From Candidatus Omnitrophota bacterium (GTDB lineage: Bacteria; Omnitrophota; Gorgyraeia; Gygaellales; Profunditerraquicolaceae), in assembly GCA_028718245.1 (NCBI GenBank), contig JAQUME010000006.1, forward strand, positions 1-36,773: 36,773 bases of DNA, in the 5' to 3' direction. The notes beneath the pieces were generated by a model. It made no database searches, was not told where the DNA came from, and saw only the letters and a list, made by a program, of their open reading frames with translations. Positions within the stretch are counted from its first letter, which is position 1, and every line of letters begins with the position of its first letter. Positions 31,732 to 36,773 of the stretch are shown in pieces. Made by a program: the position numbers and the translations under genes.

Positions 31732-32537
31732 TTTTCGCGTTAAAGGATGTTTATTTTTCTTATCTGGGAAAATTTCCCGCCTTACGCGGAATAGATCTCG
31801 AGATAAAGAAGGGGCAAAAAGTAAGCGTTATCGGCGCCAACGGCTCAGGTAAATCCACCCTCCTGCAGATACTCGACGGACTTATCTTCGCGGATAAGGG
31901 GGAAATTGGTTTCCGGGGCCGCAAGTTGAATGAAAAGATATTTTACGATCCGGGCTTTTCGCGGGATTTCAGGCGCAGGGTGGGTTTTGTTTTTCAGAAT
32001 CCCGATGTTCAGTTGTTTTGCCCGACGGTAAAAGAGGACATTGTCTTCGGGCCTTTGCAGCTGGGGCTGGAAAAGAATGAGATTGTAAAACGCCTGGAAA
32101 AACTCGTAGAGGGCTTAGGGATCGGGGCCTTGCTTGAAAGGCAGCCGCATCAATTAAGCGTGGGGGAAAAACGCAAGGTAGCCATCGCATCTACCTTGAT
32201 CATCGAGCCGGAGGTCCTTATTTTGGATGAACCCACTGCCGGCATCGATCCGTTGACCACCAGGCATATCATCGACCTGCTGATTGAAGAAAATTTGGCA
32301 GGCTCGACGATCATTACTTCTACCCATGACTTGCATATTGTTGAGGAGATGTCTGATGTGGTTTATGTTTTCGGCATGGATAAAAAGATCGTTAAGTCCG
32401 GCCCTGCGGAGGATATCCTGAACGATACGGCCCTGCTCAGCGCCAATAACCTCGTGCATATCCATAGCCACAAGCATATGGGCAAAGTGCACGCCCATCC
32501 GCATCTGCATATCGAGCACCACAATAACCCCGGTTAA
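31719..32537 (+). CDS. nikO: energy-coupling-factor transporter ATPase CbiO/NikO with His-rich tail
   Basis: The 272-residue ATPase has Walker A GANGSGKST (39-47), Q-loop FVFQNPDVQLFCPTV, signature LSVGEKRKVAIA, Walker B VLILDEPTAGIDP and the H-loop TSTHDL. The last 30 residues contain ten histidines (VHIHSHKHMGKVHAHPHLHI onward), a metal-binding tail common in nickel and cobalt CbiO proteins and possibly a metal buffer or sensor. It ends the nickel operon; a strong hairpin follows directly. Confidence 0.94.
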   Translation: MDDLIFALKDVYFSYLGKFPALRGIDLEIKKGQKVSVIGANGSGKSTLLQILDGLIFADKGEIGFRGRKLNEKIFYDPGFSRDFRRRVGFVFQNPDVQLFCPTVKEDIVFGPLQLGLEKNEIVKRLEKLVEGLGIGALLERQPHQLSVGEKRKVAIASTLIIEPEVLILDEPTAGIDPLTTRHIIDLLIEENLAGSTIITSTHDLHIVEEMSDVVYVFGMDKKIVKSGPAEDILNDTALLSANNLVHIHSHKHMGKVHAHPHLHIEHHNNPG

Positions 32538-32603
32538 TTCAGGGACACATTACTTAATTCCGATTTTTCTCTAAAAAAGAATTAAGTATTGTGTCCCTGA
32601 ATT
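32536..32603. repeat. 25-bp inverted repeat hairpin (GGGACACAATACTTAATTC family)
   Basis: The arms 32536-32560 and 32579-32603 are reverse complements in 24 of 25 positions, with an 18-base T/A-rich loop. The left arm overlaps the nikO stop codon. A single arm of the same family lies at 15637-15654. It could serve as the terminator of the nickel operon. It looks like a REP/BIME-type element. Confidence 0.85.
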
Positions 32604-32617
32604 ATTTGTGTTACAAT
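32589..32617 (+). promoter_or_regulatory. promoter with its -35 box inside the hairpin repeat
   Basis: TTGTGT (32589-32594, in the right arm of the repeat), 17-base spacer, TACAAT (32612-32617). It would drive the zinc-ribbon protein gene. The repeat seems to provide part of the promoter. Confidence 0.5.
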
Positions 32618-32637
32618 TTTCGGTCTTAGGAGGAAAA

Positions 32638-32997
32638 ATGAAACGTTTTCTTTTGTATTTATTCAGGTGGCAGTTAAGCACCCCGATATTGTGGCTTGTG
32701 GTGCGTAAGATGGGCGCGGGTCTCTGGTCAACGGTGCTGGCGAATTTGATCGGAGGAGCGATATTTTTCTGGGTGGATAAATTCATCTTTACCAGCTATG
32801 CGGTTGAGGTATGGCATTTTAAAGACACAGGCAAGTGCGATAAGTGCGGTAGAGAGACCAGCCTCTGGAGGCTGGCCCGGGCTCCGAATTACGATAAAAG
32901 GAATTCCAAACCTATGTTCTTGTGCATGACCTGTTCCAAAGAGAAAACAGAAGAGCTCCGGAAAAAAGGATTGAAGATCCGGGGGAAAACTTTATAA
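32638..32997 (+). CDS. membrane protein with C-terminal zinc ribbon
   Basis: An uncharacterised 119-residue protein. The first 55 residues form about two membrane helices (RWQLSTPILWLVVRKMG, LANLIGGAIFFWVDKFIF); the soluble C-terminal half has CDKCG...CMTC, two CxxC knuckles about 35 residues apart, suited to one zinc ion. The ANLIGGAIFFWVDKFIF stretch slightly recalls GtrA-like flippases. TTAGGAGG is an ideal Shine-Dalgarno for ATG 32638. Function is unknown. Confidence 0.8.
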   Translation: MKRFLLYLFRWQLSTPILWLVVRKMGAGLWSTVLANLIGGAIFFWVDKFIFTSYAVEVWHFKDTGKCDKCGRETSLWRLARAPNYDKRNSKPMFLCMTCSKEKTEELRKKGLKIRGKTL

Positions 32998-33002
32998 GCA
33001 CC

Positions 33003-33329
33003 ATGAAAAAGATTAAAGCTTTTGCCGCCCAACTTAAGTCAACACAAAGATTTACGCGCCTGTTAGGAAATTCTTCCAAGATCAAGGGCCTGCGTTCAGG
33101 GTTGGTCACCCTAAAGCCCCGGGAATCGATCGGAGAGCATAAAACGGAAAAAAAGGAGGAGGTGATCGTTATTTTAAAAGGCAGTGCCCTTATTCATTAT
33201 GGTAAAGGCAGAAAGATCAAGGCCCCGCAGCATACCTTCGTATATATCCCGCCTGAAACCGTTCACAATGTAACAAATTCCGGAAGCAGTAAGCTCCGGT
33301 ATCTCTATGTTACCGCCAGTTTTGCGTAA
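33003..33329 (+). CDS. small single-domain cupin protein
   Basis: The 108-residue protein has the cupin pattern: GLVTLKPRESIGEHKTEKKE (motif 1; the usual HxH...E is reduced to H-K plus E) followed by VILKGSALIHYG, and PPETVHNVTNSG (motif 2). The metal-binding set is therefore only partly kept. ATG 33003 was chosen since it begins the folded part; it starts five bases after the preceding gene, so the two are probably co-transcribed. The ligand or enzyme role is unknown. Confidence 0.82.
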   Translation: MKKIKAFAAQLKSTQRFTRLLGNSSKIKGLRSGLVTLKPRESIGEHKTEKKEEVIVILKGSALIHYGKGRKIKAPQHTFVYIPPETVHNVTNSGSSKLRYLYVTASFA

Positions 33330-33335
33330 AATTTC

Positions 33336-33363
33336 TTGCATTGTGATTTTATTAAGGTAGAAT
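33336..33363 (+). promoter_or_regulatory. promoter of the two-component operon
   Basis: TTGCAT (33336-33341), 16-base spacer, TAGAAT (33358-33363). The expected leader is about 23 bases. No strong Shine-Dalgarno precedes the kinase (only AAGAAA). Confidence 0.5.
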
Positions 33364-33392
33364 AAAATCAAGCATTAATTGCCAAGAAATCC

Positions 33393-35585
33393 ATGAAAAT
33401 AGCCAATCGAATATCCCTCTCATTCTTAATCCTCATTACACTCATCACCGTCATCGCTTCCTCAATTATTTATCTTATCGCCAAGGATAACCTTCGTAAC
33501 GCGATCTATGCGCAATTGGAGATAACCGTTCAGCAAAGAAGCCGTAATTTGGAGACATACCTGGAAATGCTTAAAGTTTCCACAGTGCAGTTCTCCAACA
33601 GCGTTGTTTTAGAGAACCTCTTGAAGGCGCTCAAGAATGATCCCAGGGATTCTAAGGAGGCCTTTGATATCGCCATGAAAAGGCTGAGGATGACCAAGGA
33701 GGATGACCCGGAAATTTATGAATTTCTACTTTTAGACGCTTCCGGCATGGTGGTTGCTTCTACCGACGAAGGCAGCATAGGGCTGGATAAATCTAAAGAC
33801 GAGTATTTTCTCAATGCCGGAAAAAATGTTTTTATCAAGGACGCCTATTATTCCGAGCAGTTAAAAGAGCGCCTTATCGCCGTATCCGCTCCTTTCTTGG
33901 ACAGTAACACCAGTGAATTTATCGGGGTGCTGGTTGCCCGGATTAAAATGGCGGGGATAGATAAGTTGATGCTGGAATCAGCCGGTGTCACCAGGTCCGG
34001 AGAGGTCTATATCGTAAATAGAAACGGCTTTATGATCACGCCTTCGAAATTCCTAAAAGACACTTTCCTAAAGCAGAGGGTTGATATCAGCGGTTTCAAG
34101 AAAGGTCTGCTTGACAGGCAGGTGACCATTTCTACGGATTACCGGGGGGTAAAAGTCCTGGGCAGCCATGTGTATATACCTGAAATGCAATGGTATCTCC
34201 TGGCGCAGATCGACGAAAAAGAGGCCTTCGCGCCTTTAGCCAAGCTCTATATACTCTTCTTGGCCATATTGTTCACCGTGCCGCTATTTGCCTATTTATT
34301 AAGTATGTATCTTACCAAAGTTATCGTGGATCCCATTTACAAGCTGCAGAAAGGGATGGAGATAGTCGGGCAAGGGAATTTAGAGCATAAAGTCGCAACC
34401 GCGGCCAGGGATGAGATCGGCCAGCTGTCCAGGGCATTTGACAAGATGATCGGAAATTTGCAAATGAAAGAGGCTAAGCTGATAACACTCAACCGCGCGG
34501 TTGAGCAGAGCCCGGCTGCGGTGACTATCACCGATGAGAACGGTATCATAACTTATGTTAATCCTAAATTCGAAGAGATGGCCGGGTATTCCGCGGCAGA
34601 GGTGATCGGCCGGAACCCGAGTATACTCAAGTCAGGCCAGCAGGGACCCGAATTTTATAAAGTGCTTTGGGAAACTATCCTTTCAGGCAGGACCTGGCAC
34701 GGAGAATTCCATAACAGGAAAAAGAACGGCTCCTTGTATTGGGAAAGTGCTTATATCTCGGCGGTCAGGGATTTGAAAGGGGAGATCACTAATTTTATCG
34801 CGGTCAAGGAGGATGTAACCGAACGCAAGAAAATGCTCGAAGAGTTGGAAAACAAGAACAGGGAGTTGCTGAAGTTGGATACCCTGAAAACCGAATTCGT
34901 TTCCGTAGTTTCCCATGAGCTGCGCACACCGCTATCCATCATCAAAGAGGGGGTCTCACTCGTCCTTGACGGAGTGATCGGAGAGATCAACTCCACCCAG
35001 AATAAGATCCTTACTACCTCCAGGGATAATATTGATCGCCTGGCCCGGATCATTAACAGCCTTTTGGATATCTCCAAAATCGAATCCGGCAAGGTGGAGT
35101 TGAAAAAGAAATCCGTTGATACCAGGGCCTTGATAAAGAACGTGGTTTCTTTGTTTGAAGCCAAGGCGCAGGAAAAAGGCCTGGAGGTGAAGGTAAGCCT
35201 CCCGCCGGAAGGGGCGTTAAATCTATACATCGACGAAGACAGAATAATCCAGGTCTTTACCAATCTCATCGGCAATTCCCTTAAATTTACCGAAAAAGGG
35301 CATATCGGTATATCGCTGGTTGATAAGGGCAAGGAGTTTGAGTTCGCGGTCAGTGACACCGGTATCGGAATTTCGGCCGAAGACCTGCCTAAGGTCTTTA
35401 AGAAGTTCATGCAATTCGGCCGGGTCGCCGGCAACGGCGAAAAGGGGACGGGTTTAGGGCTTTCCATTGCCAAGGGCCTGATAGAACTGCATAATGGCAG
35501 TATCAGGGTTGAGAGTGAATCCGGAAAAGGCTCAAAATTCATTTTTACCCTTCCAAAGCAGCTAGCTGGCCTAAGTAATGGATAA
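33393..35585 (+). CDS. membrane sensor histidine kinase (Cache-HAMP-PAS-HisKA-HATPase)
   Basis: The 730-residue kinase has TM1 (about 8-28), an extracytoplasmic double-Cache-like domain (about 30-280; VVASTDEGSIGLDKSKDEYF and GEVYIVNRNGFMITPS are typical), TM2 (about 286-308), HAMP (to about 360) and a PAS domain with ITYVNPKFEEMAGYSAAEVI and its PAC segment. The catalytic part follows: HisKA with H508 in VVSHELRTPLS, N-box NLIGNSLKFTE, G1 DTGIGISAEDL and G2 GTGLGLSIAKGL. The Cache domain suggests a small-molecule signal. It overlaps the response-regulator gene by 8 bases. Confidence 0.94.
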   Translation: MKIANRISLSFLILITLITVIASSIIYLIAKDNLRNAIYAQLEITVQQRSRNLETYLEMLKVSTVQFSNSVVLENLLKALKNDPRDSKEAFDIAMKRLRMTKEDDPEIYEFLLLDASGMVVASTDEGSIGLDKSKDEYFLNAGKNVFIKDAYYSEQLKERLIAVSAPFLDSNTSEFIGVLVARIKMAGIDKLMLESAGVTRSGEVYIVNRNGFMITPSKFLKDTFLKQRVDISGFKKGLLDRQVTISTDYRGVKVLGSHVYIPEMQWYLLAQIDEKEAFAPLAKLYILFLAILFTVPLFAYLLSMYLTKVIVDPIYKLQKGMEIVGQGNLEHKVATAARDEIGQLSRAFDKMIGNLQMKEAKLITLNRAVEQSPAAVTITDENGIITYVNPKFEEMAGYSAAEVIGRNPSILKSGQQGPEFYKVLWETILSGRTWHGEFHNRKKNGSLYWESAYISAVRDLKGEITNFIAVKEDVTERKKMLEELENKNRELLKLDTLKTEFVSVVSHELRTPLSIIKEGVSLVLDGVIGEINSTQNKILTTSRDNIDRLARIINSLLDISKIESGKVELKKKSVDTRALIKNVVSLFEAKAQEKGLEVKVSLPPEGALNLYIDEDRIIQVFTNLIGNSLKFTEKGHIGISLVDKGKEFEFAVSDTGIGISAEDLPKVFKKFMQFGRVAGNGEKGTGLGLSIAKGLIELHNGSIRVESESGKGSKFIFTLPKQLAGLSNG

Positions 35586-35961
35586 TAATAAGAAGAAAAT
35601 ACTGGTTATTGATGATGAATCGGACCTTGTGGAGATGCTTTCCATAAGGCTGGAGGCAAATAATTATCGGGTTATCGCTGCCTCCGACGGCCAGGAGGGG
35701 TTAGATAAGGCGCGTGCCGAGAGCCCGGACCTGATCATCCTTGACCTTATGCTTCCTAAACTTGACGGCTATCAGGTCTGCCGGATGTTAAAATCCGACG
35801 AAAAATATAAACAGATACCTATAGTGATCTTTACCGCCCGCGCCCAGGAGTCCGACGTGAAGGCTGGCATGGATGCAGGAGCCGATGCCTATATAACCAA
35901 GCCTTTTGATCCGGCTATCCTTTTGGGCAAAGTCAGCCAGCTTCTCGAAGAAAAGCCCTGA
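35578..35961 (+). CDS. single-domain response regulator (receiver only)
   Basis: The 127-residue protein is a complete receiver domain: acidic pair in VIDDESD, phosphoacceptor D56 in ILDLMLP, the switch Thr in IFTARAQ, and K in ITKPFDP. There is no output domain, so it works by protein contact or phosphotransfer like CheY/Spo0F. It overlaps the kinase gene by 8 bases and is its obvious partner. Confidence 0.94.
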   Translation: MDNNKKKILVIDDESDLVEMLSIRLEANNYRVIAASDGQEGLDKARAESPDLIILDLMLPKLDGYQVCRMLKSDEKYKQIPIVIFTARAQESDVKAGMDAGADAYITKPFDPAILLGKVSQLLEEKP

Positions 35962-35974
35962 TCCGTAAAAGTAA

Positions 35975-36002
35975 TTGCTAAAACCTTAATTTGTGCTAAA
36001 AT
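35975..36002 (+). promoter_or_regulatory. promoter of the pilin-like gene, apparently leaderless
   Basis: TTGCTA (35975-35980), 16-base spacer, TAAAAT (35997-36002). The expected transcription start is base 36009, the A of the ATG. No Shine-Dalgarno sequence lies upstream. Confidence 0.5.
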
Positions 36003-36008
36003 CTAACT

Positions 36009-36422
36009 ATGTTTGACCAAAAAGCCAGAAGTTTTGTGACTATCATGATCGTCATAGCGCTAAGCGCGCTTTTATTGCGTCTAGGCCTGCACAGGCTGAT
36101 CATTTTTAACATCGAACAGAACCAGCTTATCGCCCAGGGTAACCTGAAAGCCCTCTCAACCGCCCTTGAGAACTTTGCCAGGAGCAATAAGGGGGAATAT
36201 CCTTCCCAGATCAGCCAGCTTACCAAATCCGATCCGGTGTACCTGGAGAGGAACTACATCATGGATTCGCCGATAAAGGGCTATGAATATGATTGCCAGC
36301 GGGTTGATCCGAAGGGCTATAATTGCCAGTCCCTGCCGGTAAATTGCAAGCTTACGGGAAGGAATACTTATACCGTATCTACCGGCGGATTGATCATCGC
36401 GGAGAGCTGCGATAAAGAGTAA
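36009..36422 (+). CDS. pilin/pseudopilin-like protein without a standard prepilin cleavage site
   Basis: The 137-residue protein has an N-terminal hydrophobic helix (FVTIMIVIALSALLLRLGLH) and then NLKALSTALENFARSNKGEYP, closely resembling the helix and turn of type II secretion pseudopilins (...YP). The G|FTLIE site is not present; ARSFVTIMIV stands in its place, so it may remain uncleaved. The C-terminal part has four cysteines (DCQRV, NCQSL, NCKLT, ESCDKE), perhaps two disulphides. No secretion genes are adjacent. Confidence 0.65.
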   Translation: MFDQKARSFVTIMIVIALSALLLRLGLHRLIIFNIEQNQLIAQGNLKALSTALENFARSNKGEYPSQISQLTKSDPVYLERNYIMDSPIKGYEYDCQRVDPKGYNCQSLPVNCKLTGRNTYTVSTGGLIIAESCDKE

Positions 36423-36430
36423 GGACAAAA

Positions 36431-36736
36431 GTGTACAGAGTAAATTTTATTTTTTCCAAGAAAGGCCTGATGCGTTATATTTCGCATTTAGACCTTATGC
36501 GCCTGTTCATGCGCGCTTTGCGCCGTGCTGCGCTGCCGTTAAAGATGTCGGAGGGTTTTTCGCCTCACCCTAAGTTAAGCCTGAAGAGGGCTTTAAAATT
36601 AGGGGTAGAAAGCGAGCATGAAGAAGCCTCCATAGTCTTAAGATTTCCGGTTGAGCCGGCTGATTTCAGGAACAGGCTGCAAAAACAACTTCCAGAAGGG
36701 ATCGAAGTAAAAGATGTCCAAGGAAATTTTAATTAA
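36431..36736 (+). CDS. half-length DUF2344 (radical-SAM-linked, TIGR03936-like) protein
   Basis: The 101 residues match the N-terminal half of the DUF2344 family: FSKKGLMRYISHLDLMRLFM, ALRRAALPLKMSEGFSPHPK, LKLGVESEHEEASI. The family usually has about 200 residues and is found with a radical SAM protein; here the ORF closes after LPEGIEVKDVQ and no radical SAM gene is beside it in the window. Starts at GTG 36431 after AAGGAC. It overlaps the RNase G gene by 23 bases, the usual neighbour. Confidence 0.85.
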   Translation: MYRVNFIFSKKGLMRYISHLDLMRLFMRALRRAALPLKMSEGFSPHPKLSLKRALKLGVESEHEEASIVLRFPVEPADFRNRLQKQLPEGIEVKDVQGNFN

Positions 36737-36773
36737 TGCCGAAACCCAGGAAAAACGGGTTGCCATAGTTGAT
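36714..36773 (+). CDS. rng: Rne/Rng-family ribonuclease (RNase G), 3' partial
   Basis: Only the first 20 codons are in the window; the frame stays open to the edge. MSKEILINAETQEKRVAIVD is the characteristic N-terminus of RNase G/E, which cleaves single-stranded 5'-monophosphorylated RNA in rRNA maturation and mRNA decay. The start lies inside the DUF2344 gene, in agreement with the common DUF2344-rng gene order. Confidence 0.85.
   Translation, partial: MSKEILINAETQEKRVAIVD

Noticed and set aside
34751-35542. A 263-codon open frame on the - strand inside the histidine kinase gene
   Set aside because: It lies wholly opposite well-conserved kinase motifs, has Ser/Leu-rich composition of an antisense shadow, and no ribosome-binding site or recognisable domain.

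Overview
The window suggests a Gram-negative-type, probably anaerobic bacterium with roughly balanced base composition. Evidence for an outer membrane is two TolC-family proteins, periplasmic adaptors and an outer-membrane beta-barrel. A ferredoxin-linked 2-oxoacid oxidoreductase fits anaerobic metabolism. The gene mix and the look of the proteins (DUF5752 beside trehalose genes, many pilin-like proteins, half-length DUF2344 before RNase G) remind me of Candidatus Omnitrophota or a related uncultured lineage. This is an impression from memory, not a search result. Every gene I can support lies on the + strand.

Layout: (1) 3-2926: end of a KorB-type subunit and a Cu(I) P-type ATPase. (2) 2946-8841: a tightly overlapping run of lgt, a membrane-anchored sensor/HAMP-fused trehalose-6-phosphate synthase, otsB, a duplicated DUF5752 protein and a TreT-like trehalose synthase, followed by a 32-residue membrane protein. 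(3) 8876-10700: an accessory patch with a long palindromic repeat, a pilin-like gene whose promoter spacer contains a G9 run, and a MazE/AbrB-RelE-type toxin-antitoxin pair bracketed by nested inverted repeats. (4) 10733-15628: TetR regulator, TolC, adaptor and MacB, an export operon. (5) 15659-18294: pabB, then a mini zinc-finger ORF coupled to a DEAD-box helicase. (6) 18362-26928: a second exporter (TolC, HlyD, two ATPases, two ABC-2 permeases) followed by a polysaccharide deacetylase and an ArnT-like glycosyltransferase. (7) 26937-32537: second copy of the palindromic repeat, an MFS protein, then a nickel regulon (NikR, outer-membrane barrel, NikMNQO). (8) 32536-36773: a hairpin repeat, a membrane zinc-ribbon protein, a cupin, a hybrid-free two-component pair, a pilin-like protein, a half-length DUF2344 protein and the start of RNase G.

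How the parts fit: the trehalose block holds two independent routes to trehalose (OtsA/OtsB and TreT) in one overlapping operon, with the first enzyme physically joined to a trans-membrane sensor. This suggests direct control of osmolyte synthesis by an extracytoplasmic signal. The nickel block reads as a complete import route, from outer-membrane channel through the ECF transporter, with a NikR-type operator covering the nikR promoter. The two exporters each carry their own TolC and adaptor.

The most unusual items are the sensor-HAMP-OtsA fusion, the ~186-bp palindromic element present twice with two compensatory base-pair changes, the G9 promoter spacer, three genes whose start codon falls where transcription should begin (leaderless candidates), and the zinc-finger mini-gene that has a strong ribosome-binding site but no ATG.
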